Position numbers and translations under genes: made by a program
Notes under the pieces: generated by a model
Told to the model about the DNA's origin: nothing
Databases searched by the model: none
The model's input: only the letters and a program-made list of their open reading frames with translations
Assembly: GCA_037176845.1 (NCBI GenBank)
Contig: JAYKXP010000031.1
Coordinates: 310,001 to 374,000, forward strand
DNA length: 64,000 nt
Direction: 5' to 3'
Source of the DNA: Paramarasmius palmivorus
Taxonomy: Eukaryota; Basidiomycota; Agaricomycetes; Agaricales; Marasmiaceae
Shown: piece after piece, positions 21,402 to 33,199 of the stretch
Numbering within the stretch: position 1 is the first letter of the stretch
How the letters are laid out: the number at the start of each line of letters is the position of its first letter

Positions 21402-24400
21402 ATGCGCCAATCTAGACGCAGGAATACAGGGCGTGTCTACCGCGATCGCGTTCAGGACGACTTCGACATTGACATCATCCCTGCTCGCGAGGAAAAGGTT
21501 CAAGGCGATGGACGACGAGTTGTAGTGGATTATTCACCTGGCAAGGGGAGGTCCCAATGGAATAGGGCATCCGAATGGGAGGACGATCAATGGCAGGATT
21601 TTGCTCTAGATTCCTCAAATGATCTGTACGATGCTGTATTACACGGGGAGATATTCGAGGAGGTCGCCAGTGGTGCCACAAATGCCCAGGCTTCTAATCA
21701 AGGCAAGAAAAGGAAGCGCAAAACGATGCGAGCGGTACGTGACCAGACTTGTGTTTGTAAAGGCTTAGCTGACCAGAAGTCTGCAGAAACGGCCCAATGT
21801 GTACTGGAAGACGCACTGCCGTGATAATTTCCTTGCGGAACTGCTGCGAGCGAAGGGCAGAGGGGATTTTCAAGCGCAAAATGAGTGTCCAGATTGTCGC
21901 GGACAGGATACAACGCTTGTCGAGGAAAAAGATCGCCAAGCTCGTTACCGCTGCATAGACTGCTTTGGAGCAGAGATCGTTTGCAAAACTTGCTGTAAAC
22001 GGCGACACCGCCGGGTTCCATTTCATAGAATCGAGGTGAGTCTTAACTGTTCTTACTAGTGATCGCCAATTGACAGGTTTCCATAGGAGTGGAATGGAAG
22101 ATACTTTGCTCCGACATCGCTGAGGAAAGTCGGCGTTTCCATACAACTCAATCATGCTGGAGGGACGTGTGTAAAGCCATTGCAATGTCACTCCAAACTT
22201 CGAATTCTGCATACCAACGGCATCCACAAAGTAGAGCTGTATTTCTGTGGGTGTCACAAAAAACGTCCTCAGTACCAGCAACTCCTGCGTCGCGGCTTAT
22301 ACCCTGCAACGGTGACGGAAGGCAGGATCACTACGTGTGCGACGTTCTCGTACCTGGAATCGCTTCAGAAGACTTCGTTTACTACCAAGGGGTCTACCCA
22401 TGACTTTTACCGCGCGCTGGAGAAGTTGAGTGATGGCTCAGGGTTGAAGGTACCGAAGTCGAGGTATAGGCCGTTGTTGTTGATGGTCAGACAGTGGAGG
22501 CATCTCAAGATGCTGATTTGGAGCGGTGCTGCGCATGACCTGGATGGTGTTGAGGGTATAGAAGGGGATCCAGTGAATCAGCGGCAGAAGGAAGGTCGAC
22601 TTATTGTCCGGTGTCCGTCGTGTCCATGGCCTGGCATCAATTTACCTTTTGGATGGGAAGAGGCGGCTCAAGCGTAAGCTCTTCCTGAAAATCAGTCTAC
22701 TGGTCCTGACCATTTCTTAGATTCCTCTATCAAGTGTGTCTTTGTATTGATGCAAACTTCCGGCTGAAGGAGCAACTGGTATCGTCTCACTCCAGAGACC
22801 CTTCGCTCAACAATGGTCTCGGAATCTTCGTGAAACGACGCGAGTACGAGAAGTATGTTCTACAGGATCCTGAAGGGGACGAGGTGCGTGCACTAGTATT
22901 GGTTGTATTCGTTATAAGTTGCTGATTGGCACCAAAAGATCACAACATGTGTACCATTGGCTGCACTGGCTAAGCAGAATACAAAATTCTCGAAGGGACT
23001 GCGATATACAGGAGTGGGAGGTGTCTGTTGCGGGAGGTCAGACATGTTCGTGAAGCTGGGTAATCTGCACAAGGGGGAAAGGCGAGTATCTAGTAGCGTC
23101 CACTGCCACTCACGATCTGACTGTCAGGCAGGTATCGTAACATGGACTATATTCTGGGTGTCGCCATGCGAGACTTCATGAGGCTCCTCTGTGCATTGCT
23201 GGTCTATGACATAGCTTGCCAGTGGTTCACTCATCTGTACGAACGAGTTACAAAGTGGCCTATAGAGATTGGCTTTCCCTCACCAAGATCCATGAAGGTC
23301 ACACCAGCCATCGGCAAACTTCACGAGCCTGGACACAAACAAGGCGGGGATCATCAACAGTACAATCTGAACCTCATCGAAGGAAGTGGTCACTCGGACG
23401 GTGAAAGTATGGAACGTCTGTGGGGTGAACACAATAACCTCGGTAACGCGACAAAAACAATGGGACCAGGGTCTAGGGAGGACTACATTGACTCGCACGT
23501 AGGCGGATGGAATCACGACAAGTACATTTCGATGGGTACGTTTTCCTGTTGATGATACCAAGATATATGACTGATGATCGTTAAAATGAAGGTAAAAGCT
23601 TGGCACGGAGACGTAAAGAGGCTATTCGAGACCGGAACCTCCAAATAGTGGCTCATGAGGAGCTGACCGCAAATTTACCGCCAGATTTGGTAGAGAAATG
23701 GGACGCAATGTGCGTGGAGTGGGAAGCAGCTCCGCACCCCAAGAAAAACATACCAAATCCGTACCACGTCGAGGAAGAGTGTGAGTCGTGCATTACCTGT
23801 GGTATTTATGTTGGCTGATGGGTAGATTGGTTTATTAGTCATTAGTGAACAGAAGGCGCTGGAGGAGCTATCGTTGGAGGAAGAGACGCGTCTCAAAGCA
23901 GGGGGCACGCGGTACCATGCCATTTCTGCTGCGGGTTTCATAGTAATGGGCCTGGAGATTCGGGATACGCAGTGCGTTATTTGTTTTTTTATTACCGGCT
24001 GCTGCTCATAGGGATGTGTAGATCCAAACTAGTACAACGAGTTGCAGACCAAAAGCGTGAAGGTACTGTCAGACAGTCACGCAAGCTCACCGACGAACGG
24101 AATGCCCTTCGACGCCGTTTAAAACGCCTTTGAGGACATCCAGCCTATTTATATGCCGGGTTTACCTCAGTATCTCTCTGAGGTCAAGGACGCGGACTAT
24201 GACCTCGAAAATCAGCCGGAGAACGCGAAGCTCTGGCTTCCCTCGGATCTCCCAGGTGACCGCATCGATGTGGTGTGCGCTCCAGGCTTGCGCAAGGTCG
24301 AGGCAAAGCTTCAACATGCGAGATGTTACGACTCCTTACACGGGGTTCGACACACGCTTCGAATCAAGACGCGAATGATGTTGTTCAAGAATTCCAATGT

Positions 24401-25339
24401 CCGTGGCCAGCGCCAGTCTGGAAAGTCGCGAGAAGTTATCAATCGAGTGGTTCGGAGAGCGAGGTGGTACGCCTCACGATATCGTGAAGCCCGGCAGGCA
24501 CATCTGGTTTTGGCTGGACCTGGGGGTTGGCTGAACTCGTTGAGGCCATTGAAGAATGAGGACATTCGAAGCTACCGGGATCCGGCGATGTTGAAGGCTA
24601 GGAGTGGCAGGAAAGGTACAACGAGGAGGATGAGGATGAGGAGGAGAAAGAGCGGCTTCGACGTTTCCAGGAGGTTTGCGCAAGGGAAGATGACGAACGA
24701 GAAGATGAGGATGAGGAGCAGGATAATGATACCCTGGATCTCATCCATCCGGACCGCCAGGAACTCACACATCGCAGCAAGTTCGGTACCGGGGAGACTC
24801 GTAAGGAGTTGTCATGGATCTGGCTGTCGGGTGGTAAGATTGATCTCGAGGATGGAGCCGACGAAAATGATAATGAGGTACTGAGATCAGAATGGTGTAG
24901 GAGTCGGGCAAGGGCAAGGCGTGCAAAAGAAGAGGTGCTGTTAGTCCAAGAGGAGATGCGGCGGACGTTGGAGTATCTTGAATGGAGAGCTACGGAATGG
25001 GAGTTATGTGCAGGTTTGGACTTTGGGCGAACAAGTGCGGAGGAAGAAGGAGCGACTGCATATGCTCTGATGCAGGCGGACCTGCAGAGGGCGCTCAAGC
25101 AAGCTTTTGAGGCGGAGTGGAAGAAGCCTCTCGATGCGGTTGATAAGGCAGAAGTTACGGAGATGGAATCCACAGCAGAGGAAGCCAATGGCGAGATATC
25201 AGATGAGGAAAGTGAAGGAGAAGGGGAAGAGGAAGGAGATGACGAAGCACCATTTGAGGATGCTATGGATTTGGAACTGGGCTCGGACGGTGATGAAAGT
25301 GGAGTGGAGCAGTGGGATCCTGAGGTGGATGGGTTTTAG
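21402..25339 (+). pseudogene. KDZ-type transposase with CxC2-like zinc cluster, frameshifted
   Basis: Exons 21402-21734, 21787-22035, 22087-22673, 22721-22883, 22939-23081, 23132-23535, 23592-23780, 23839-23971 and 24022-25339. The product starts with a basic region, then a cysteine cluster (CPDC, CIDC, CKTCC, H) of the KDZ-associated CxC2 type. It continues into a transposase core with YDIACQWF, a GHSDGESMER block and an MGPGSRED...WNHDKY block, all characteristic of Kyakuja-Dileera-Zisupton transposases. A charged helical C-terminus follows. The intron at 23082-23131 uses a GC donor. An extra base in the A run at 24121-24124 shifts the frame, a second one-base loss near 24583-24587 restores it, and a TAG at 24599-24601 then interrupts it, so this copy is probably inactive. 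Terminal repeats were not identified. Confidence 0.85.
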
Positions 25340-26328
25340 ATTACTAGGACATTACACATTCTTCGTATATACAGGTTTTATCTACGTTGACGGTTCCTGT
25401 CACATGCTGTATCAAGGGAATTTAATGTAGTACTACTGTATCGGAATAATGGTGAAGTGGATTGTACAGCGTGAAATTGTGCTTATATGAGGTTCACTGT
25501 TCAATCCAGCCTTGGGCTTTTTGCCCTGCGGGAACTGGCCAATTTAGTGATCCTGGTACAAGCCAATTTCCAAATTTGGAACAGGCAATTACCTCCCAGG
25601 TTGTATCTAGTTCAACTGGCTACAGCCTTGTGTAGAGTGTTTCTGGAGACTCTATGGCTGTTTCTATGACGATTGCTTGGAGGAAAAACATGTGATGGGC
25701 AAGCTCAAGTACCAAAGTAGCATTCATCGCGCTGTAATTAATGGTGAACTGTAATAATATTACATTGATATAACAATAGACAGTTTACATCATAACGTAG
25801 CAAAGGGCACTGTAACTGAGAAAGAAAGGGTTGCGGTGTAGTCATACTGATATTCGAACTCGGTCTTCACGACATAGTGCTGGTACGATGGAGGAAAAAA
25901 AGTTTTATTGACGACGTCTTGTAGCCTAGGTAGAACTAATCGTAATCCTGGACAAGAATGATTAATATGAAGCTGTATTTGAATAGTCTGAGACGTACCC
26001 AGTCCTCCATATACCCATATGTATCCATATCCTCACCATATCCCAACATTGTCCCAGCTGTTGATGAGGGCGATGACGACGCGGCGACGAAGGGACAATG
26101 ACGAGAGCGTGTGAGAAAGGTGGTTGATATGGTTGGAAAGGTGACGTGGACGACGAGGTCTGGAAAGCGCCGGTGATGGTCACGGGAAGGAGGCCTTTGG
26201 TGCGACTTGGAGATTCTTGAGGTGCAGACCAGAGGTGCGGCGGGTTCGGTAGAGGGGTGCTGCGAGGTGCGGCCTTTTTCACCGATTTGACGTCTGATTG
26301 ATTGCCCCGAACAATTTGTTCGTGGCGT
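25340..26328. other. Flank between KDZ and Plavaka remnants
   Basis: About 990 bp without a supported gene. It may contain the 3' ends of both elements. Open frames here are not conserved-looking. I could not identify terminal inverted repeats by eye. Confidence 0.45.
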
Positions 26329-28080
26329 CTAATCAGACGCCAACGGTGGGAACCAAAGGTGCCGACGATCAATATCAGCAAGTACTGCATGTGCCTTAGA
26401 CTTGCTAGGATGGTACAACGCATAGAAGTAGTCGCTGATCCAATCAACCAGGTGGTCTTTGAATGTACCTTTGATGACCTGGTGAAGAAGGTCCGGCAAC
26501 AGCAATTCATGAATATCGGCTCACGGAAAATCATGTGTAAAAGGCTGAAACGTGTATCAGCAACAATCCATTGATCATGAAGCCTGCTGCTAAGAGACAT
26601 ACCACAACATCGCAACGGATCCCATAATCATCCCACAGAATTCCTGGGTCAAATGATTGTATGAGAAAATCATCCTTTGCTTGTGTTCGGCGTCGAGCAT
26701 CTTCTGAATCCAAGTTCTCCGGCCGGGCGGTACATCTACACAGCAGAATGTAAGGTATCATATTGCACCAGAGAACTGACATACGCACTTAGGGCACCAT
26801 CCCTGGACAATCGCTGCTAGCCACACTTGTTCTGGATAGTCGGCAATATATGGGCCCAGTCCATATATAACCTTACGGTAGTGGCCGTCCCAGCAGCGAA
26901 CCACTTCCGGTGTTGACATGCCACTTTTCAGTGGCTCATAGATATAAGCAAGGCATGCATGATACAGCTGCCGGCAAAACTTCTGAAATGCTGGGCTTGA
27001 GCGATGCTTCTTGCTAGCTACGTATAACATGTCAGTTGACTTGGTTGATGGTTGATTTTGGACAAGAGAACATACTTTTAGGTATAGGAAGTAATGCGTT
27101 GGGCATTACACCTTCTCCGTGAGCACGGCGTGCAGTATTGGTGATGATTCCTGGTGACTGGTATACAGGATGGTATTCCTGGTGCCCAGTGGCGACAGAC
27201 ACCGTCGTTTTGTCACTGCCAGAGACTACCGGGACAAACATGCAACCATGTGTAGCTGGATTCTTTGCAATATCATCCTGAACATGTTTTAGATTCGAGG
27301 AAGATGACATGAAAGGAGGAGTTCATACCGCTTGCTTCCACGCCCAGTCTGCCGACATCAGATTTGACCAGACCCGTTTACGTCGACCATTGAATTGGCG
27401 GTATGGTACAGCTGTAACATTGTTCTTGAATGCCGGTGACGCTAGTTGTTGCTTGAGGAGCTCTCGCGAGTCTCGGAAACATAGCTCATATGTTTGTGTC
27501 ATCCATTGAGGTGGTGGGCCAGTCTCGGGTAGGGGTCCATTGTAACGAAGCTGAACAGTTTTGAAGGGGGCTGTCCCATGCTGAATCTCGTCAATAGTCT
27601 TGTAGAGTTCATCCGCACTTCTCCATTGTGGTTCATCGTTGTGAGCAAGAACAGCGGCGGCCCATAGATCAAGTGCACGATTGATCTTGCCTTTTGAGCT
27701 CTGGCACTCTATGAAGTGAAAATACGCAAAGTCAAAACTTTGCCGATCCTCAAACGGTGCCCAGGCTGCAGGAGAATGTGCTGGCGGCGGAGTAGGGGGC
27801 GGTGGTGGAGAACTGCCATCAGGTAAAAAGACACCATTGACATCACAGGGACGTGCTAGATCATGCCAGATTGAGAAAGATCAAAAGGCAGGGAAGCAGT
27901 GTACGAACCTGATAGATGTGGATGCCTTTGGTATCGGAATTCTGGAGTTGGTTCGTCTATCAGAGGAGGTGTCGGGGGTCTGTGTTTCGCATTTACATGT
28001 CGAGTACGTCCTCCGCTTGTCTTAAAGCTCCTATGACACTGGGAGCACTGATACTGGGACGTAGAGCGAAGTCGAGGCAT
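26329..28080 (-). pseudogene. Plavaka transposase, 3'-truncated
   Basis: The start at 28080 gives MPRLRS followed by a C2H2-like finger (CSQC...H...H), the usual Plavaka N-terminus. Later exons contain the family's strongly conserved blocks: WMTQTYELCFRD, MSADWAWKQAD, GSDKTTVSVATG, PEVVRCWDGHYRKVIYGLGPY, CPKC, and PDLLHQVIKGTFKDHLVDW. After ADIDRR the expected sequence gives way to unrelated codons and a stop at 26329, so the C-terminal third is missing. Near 27850 the frame is also interrupted by a TAG between the finger region and the Pro-rich linker, with no intron of workable size. The element is therefore dead in this copy. Plavaka elements belong to the CACTA-like transposons widespread in Agaricomycetes. 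Confidence 0.8.
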
Positions 28081-28225
28081 GGTTGGTTGGTACAGGTGCA
28101 AGGAAAGATTGAAAAAAGACTTGTGTTGATTGCATGTCTATCAAAACAAACATAAACAGACTCTTTTCACGTCCATTGCCGCTCTTCTGCAGTTTCTCCG
28201 CCAGTCCTCAGACTCTTCACCAGCA

Positions 28226-30399
28226 ATGGTCGCGCAAAAGTCAGGCAAAGCTGCCAAAGTGTCAAAAAAAAAGGGTCAGGCATCCGAAGGGACACTTGCA
28301 CCTACATCGAACACACCAGACTCTGCTCTCATCTCGCCTGCTCCTCCTGTTAACACTAACGAAAAACCCAAACGACGACAACGGGCTGCACCAGTCCCTC
28401 GATCACCTCTTCCAGACCGTACTACTCGAGTGCAAAATCCAGCTGCTCCTGACCTGCCACGCAAGCGACGCACTGCTGAAGCAAAAGCCAAGGACTGTGA
28501 AGAACAGCAGAGGATAATCCTGGAGGCTCATGCCAAGATCCAGGCTGCTCAGGAAAAGCTTGCGATGATGGAAGTTGATGAGGAGGAAGAAGACGAGCAA
28601 GAGCCTGTAGTAGAGAGCTGTTCAGAGGGAGATTCTCATGACGGAGAGAACACTGACCAAAGCTTTGTTGACGATATTGAACCAGGCTCAGATAATGAAG
28701 GACTGCTTCAAAAGCAGATAACGAAACTTCTCAAAGTAAGCATACATTTCCCATCGGGACACTGATTGACTCACTTGGATTGTTCAGAAACCTGCCAAAC
28801 TGCACAAGCACGAGCTTCGAGGGGCCATCGAAGAGAAAAAGGCCAAGCTGAGGGTGACACGCAAGCGACAAGATGAAGGTTCTGATGAAGAGGTGAACAT
28901 CATAAGACCTCGGTGACCCATTTCTCACGTCGGGGTTGGCCTCATGTTCACTTACGTCTCATTGCTTGTTTAGGACTCAAGCCTCCAAGAAACTCCGCTC
29001 AACATCTGAATCCCAGTCAGCCGGTAGTCAGAGCACGGGTCTCTTGAAAGATTGGTGCAAGCGAGCAGAGGCACCAGAGCCTGTACTTGGGGGACTGGAT
29101 GATGTAGATGCTGAGAGTCAGAGGCCGAAGAGCACTGTAGCCAAATCCCGGACAAATGATGTATGTGTTGTTGGGTTCAATTCGTTACACTTCACGTTGC
29201 TAACTTTCCGTCAGCTCATCACCCTAGCCAACCTCACTGATGACAACAGTGACAGCGACATCATGTCTAGTCCTGAAGAGACCACCCCAGCACCAATGCG
29301 CCGAGCAATTCCAAAGACCATCAAGAAACAGAAAGCCGCGCCAACTACTCCAACACCTGTCACCTCGAAGGTTTTAGGTACTCGAGCCGTCAAACTCCAG
29401 GCTGCAGATTCTACTGAGTCTGTTGAGACCGCTGATGCTGAAACAAAGGGATTACCAGATTGGGCAAGAGATACATGGGCAAGCAAATTTCTCCCGACAT
29501 TGTACGCTCGCATGTACTGTTCAACAAAGCCATTCGGAGACTTTACAAAGGATGATGACTTCCTTGTAATCGTACAAGAAGTCGTTGACCTTGTCTACGC
29601 AACAACTGAGAAACCAGATGGATACCAGATTGAAATCAAGTCTCCGTTGTTTCAGAAAGTGAGTTGTCTTATTTGGCGTTGAGCCGCACACTCATTACAC
29701 CTATAGGCATACAAACGACTCAATGAAAAGCGTTCCAAGGTCGGAAACATTGCGGTGGACGTTGTTACAAGGTTTTTTGAGGGAGCTGAATATAAAGGGA
29801 AGCCGAAGAACATCAAGAAATTTGCATTGTATGCTCTCGACCCCAACGGCCCCCTCATTTACAAGAATCCCGGAGAATCAGTATGTTTACCATATCCTGA
29901 ACTAATGTCGTATCTCACACATCCTTTGACATAGCCCACAGGCCTCTTCGAGTCAACTTTTGTCTTGAATGCAATGTCACCTTTCCTAAAATCCTTCAAT
30001 AGCGCAATTGGTACCCAAAGCTGGAATGGTGGAAAACCTGTTGGGCTTGTGGCTCTCACAGCAGCTGCGGTATGTTCTCTTGCTGGCGTATGATCAATTC
30101 ACAGCTAACTTGTCATATCATAGCTTGAACGGGCATTTAAGTTGTACTGTGTCGATGGTGTAAAGCAGCCCCTTAAAGCTGCAGGCGACTTTTCTTCTGC
30201 TCGGGTTGGGGGCATTGTCGAGGACTACATGGAGAATACGCGTCACATTAAGGAGCACCAATGGAAGCATATCATGGCTGCCTGTGGGGCTCGGCTAGAG
30301 GAGAAGAAGATCCAGCCAATGCAGACACCCTCCATGGATGCCAAGCGCCGCAATCTTTTCATTCCGCACAGTAGCCCTACACGTTCAGATGACAACTAG
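28226..30399 (+). CDS. Plavaka-adjacent protein of unknown function
   Basis: The start is the ATG at 28226, 145 bp from the divergent Plavaka start. Exons near 28226-28735, 28788-28892, 28974-29160, about 29215-29657, about 29707-29880, about 29936-30069 and about 30122-30399 are separated by 50-80-bp introns. The N-terminal half is Lys/Pro/Ala-rich and acidic and probably disordered. The C-terminal 250 residues look folded and helical, with a LPDWARDTWASKFLPTLYA segment. It weakly recalls the C-terminal helical domain of DUF6532-like mushroom proteins, but I am unsure. The junction between the second and third exons does not keep frame at any GT-AG pair I can find, so this copy may carry a frameshift. 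Function unknown; it may be a second gene of the Plavaka element. Confidence 0.5.
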
Positions 30400-30669
30400 G
30401 TATAACACAGTCGGGCAAACTTGAATACATTGTGTATTAGCCCATGGGTTACGGTGGTCTTAGATCCTTCTACAGTACATACAATACTATACTATCTGTC
30501 ATAAAATACAAGAATTAGCCCTTAGCATATCAAGCCTGAGGCCCGAGACCAGGAATGAGTCAGAAATGGGTAAGATAATTGGCCCGAAAATGCCCGCGGC
30601 ACATTTCTGACGCTGGCGTCCACAACGACGAAAATTTCAAACCGCAGTCTGTTACTTTTCTTCCATTAC

Positions 30670-31729
30670 ATGCTTGATTCCTCATCACTGACTATTAGGC
30701 AGGTTAAGCCTAACTATATCGACTTGCAGATTCGGCCCCGTAATGGAGAAAAATTGTATGAGCTGGCAACAACGTCGCCACAACGACCGTCAATAACAAT
30801 CGCGATAGAGGAGGATCAGCTCAAAAAGCCATTGGTATGGTTCCTTTCGTTATTTCTCTTCCTGCCTAATCACTTTTTTTAGACACTTCGAATTGCTGTC
30901 ACACCATCTTCTGAAGGCTCGTTGTCAGCTGCTCAAGCTCAAAATCATTCGCAATCCAGCAACACTCAACCAAAAAATGAAGAAAACAATTCCTCTTACC
31001 TTCCTCCCAACTATAATCTCGTCGTTACCGAGTCTCAAGATTTCTCAATCAATTCCCAGGACATCGATGACTTCCTCGAAGCGGAGCGCTTACAGCTTAG
31101 AAGGAAGAAGGTGAATGAGGCAGCAGAGGCTATCAATGACCTTGTGGGTAAGCATGTCTCTTTCTGCTAGTACAGTCAACTATTCACATCCATCACAGGT
31201 GACGCAGTTTGTTCACCTGGAAAGTCACCGAGATCTGTTGTAAAAGCTAGGCGGACAGTGTCATTGGAAAATGGTGCGTCATGAATATTCTTACAGTGTA
31301 GTGAATGCGCTAAGTCAATGAATAAAGGATCTAGTACCATGCTCTTGTCTCCATCAACTCGGCATACACAACACCACCGTAGTTCAACAAAAGCATCAGC
31401 CCAACAGGGTGCGCAAACCTGTCAATCACAGCAATCCGAGGAGGCGGAGCCTGCATCGAGCACTGATTCATACGCAAACGGCACATACGATAGCGATGAA
31501 TTTGGTACGGTCAGCGCTTCACAATCAGAAGAAAAGGAACTGGTACGTTCCGGTCCACCATGTTCCTTTCATTTAGCTTACACATACCATGTAGATACCG
31601 ACGAAACGACGAAAGAGGCGTCCATATTCACCCACCCTCAAGTCAATGTTGCCACCAGGAAGCAGGCAGCCAAGGCATATGTCTGAATCAGAGTACCGTA
31701 AATCTACAATGTACAATAAAACCACGTAA
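30670..31729 (+). CDS. Nuclear-type low-complexity protein, 284 aa
   Basis: Five exons (30670-30834, 30883-31147, 31199-31273, 31328-31542, 31595-31729) close to 285 codons with matching phases. The sequence is Ser/Gln/Asn-rich and mostly predicted disordered, with a charged helix around residues 125-145 and a basic KRRKRR cluster near residue 240 that could be a nuclear localisation signal. No domain is recognised. It might be a fast-evolving chromatin or kinetochore component, but there is no direct evidence for that. Confidence 0.5.
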
Positions 31730-32893
31730 ATTGAACATTCCCTGTCACTACTTGGTTGACGTTGCAAGGTTGCCTCAGATAGGTTGTCGTAAAAATAGGC
31801 ATAGCCTGCCAGCACTGTGAGATTACCGGTTTTAGTGGGTTGCTGCGGGTTGTGCAACCCGGAACAACCAAAGTGCGAAAATGCTGATGTTTATGGTACG
31901 TAAGTAAATCCCGCCCCAACCAGTCGGGATCCCGACTCTTGTGCGCCTCCAGCTACCCTTCGCATCCGGACCATTCAATACATGCTATTTACATTCTTGT
32001 GCCAGTTGAAGGGAGTCTGGCTTCTACTGGGCTTGGTGGAGTGCAGAAAGATGATATCAATAGTTGTTGAGGGTGTTGGTAGTTGGGGGCGACGCTATGT
32101 CAAATGTGTCAACGTTGATGAATTGGAATACTGAGAGAGTGGTCATTGAAGGGGATATAATGATGTCTGCGTCTTCATTTCAGAGTTTCCCGGCGACATG
32201 GAAGAACTTGAAGGAACAGACACGAGTTGCCGAGCCAACTTTCTCGCGGCAGAAATTCAAGCAAAAAGTTGTATTAGACTCTGCGCAAAATAGACCATTT
32301 TTTCCCCCAAGAATGGCTGATTTATTGGGTCAAAAGTTAAGTGCTTTCAGTGTGAAAATTAACAACTTTTCTTCCGAGCAAAAGAACTGATTTCTACCGG
32401 CCATTTCAAAATTCCCGGCCATTGTGCGACGGTGGGCGATGGTCGGAAAGCACTGAAAAGCCCTGAAAGAAGGACAATCCGATCGTCGGGAATTAAAAAA
32501 TGGCTGGCAGAAATGACTCCTTTTTCACAGGAGAAAGGAATGTTTTTTCTCGTGACAAAGAAATACAATTTTCCAGTGGAAATATCCCATATATGGCAGC
32601 AAAACCATCAAATATGATTTCTTACTTAACTCAGGTTTCCTTTTGAATTTCCACTGGTCAAAACTAGGTGCCGCAAGCCGTGAGAGAAAAAATGGTGTGA
32701 GATGTGACGTAGCCAGTTGCCCTAGCGGCTGGCCCTGGCGTGGGTATGGGAACTGCTTTATAATCTAACTAGAAAGCGGCCTAGAGTTTTTTTGGTTAGC
32801 TGATTTAAATCCTCCAAGGAGTGTAGGCTTCCCGTTCAAATATTCAATGTTACAAAGCCCACTGATACACTTGTTGCATGGCCAGATTGAAGA
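31730..32893. other. Intergenic with inverted-repeat remnant
   Basis: About 1.2 kb with no supported gene. It contains one imperfect inverted repeat (described separately) and the upstream flank of a tRNA gene. Confidence 0.5.
32365..32545. repeat. Imperfect inverted repeat, MITE-like
   Basis: The arm at about 32365-32425 (core CTGATTTCTACCGGCCATTT) resembles the reverse complement of about 32480-32545 (CATTTCTGCCAGCCATTTTT), each followed by AATTCCC. The arms of about 60 bp have roughly one mismatch in five and flank a 55-bp centre. No coding potential. This could be a decayed MITE. Confidence 0.45.
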
Positions 32894-32976
32894 GCATTAA
32901 TGGGGTAGTGGTAACCTGGGTCGTTGCCACATGAGTGTTGCTCGACCCGCCGGGGGTTCGATTCCCTCTTAATGCA
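32894..32976 (+). tRNA. tRNA-Gly (anticodon GCC) with 12-bp intron
   Basis: The seven-base acceptor stem GCATTAA pairs perfectly with TTAATGC, followed by discriminator A. The D loop carries AGTGGT. The anticodon stem GGTCG/CGACC is perfect and encloses TTGCCA, giving GCC at positions 34-36. A 12-base intron lies between positions 37 and 38. The T arm has GGTTCGATTCC, which is also a good B box. The mature tRNA would be 71 nt before CCA addition. A run of five T residues at about 32983-32987 can terminate Pol III. Confidence 0.9.
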
Positions 32977-33199
32977 TTACGCTTTTTAGCCTCATCGTTC
33001 ACTTTTTTCTTGGTTCATGCGATTGCTCACACTAAAATGATGGCAAACTGAGAAAACGTACGCCATAGGCTGAGCAGTGCTAGCGAGGCACTGATAGCTC
33101 GGGAATCCCAAGTTGTTAGGGCATGTGATGAGCATGAAATGCCATCTTTGGAGATCTGACTGACAGACACGCTGCTAGTGACTGGCCTTGACCTGCACC

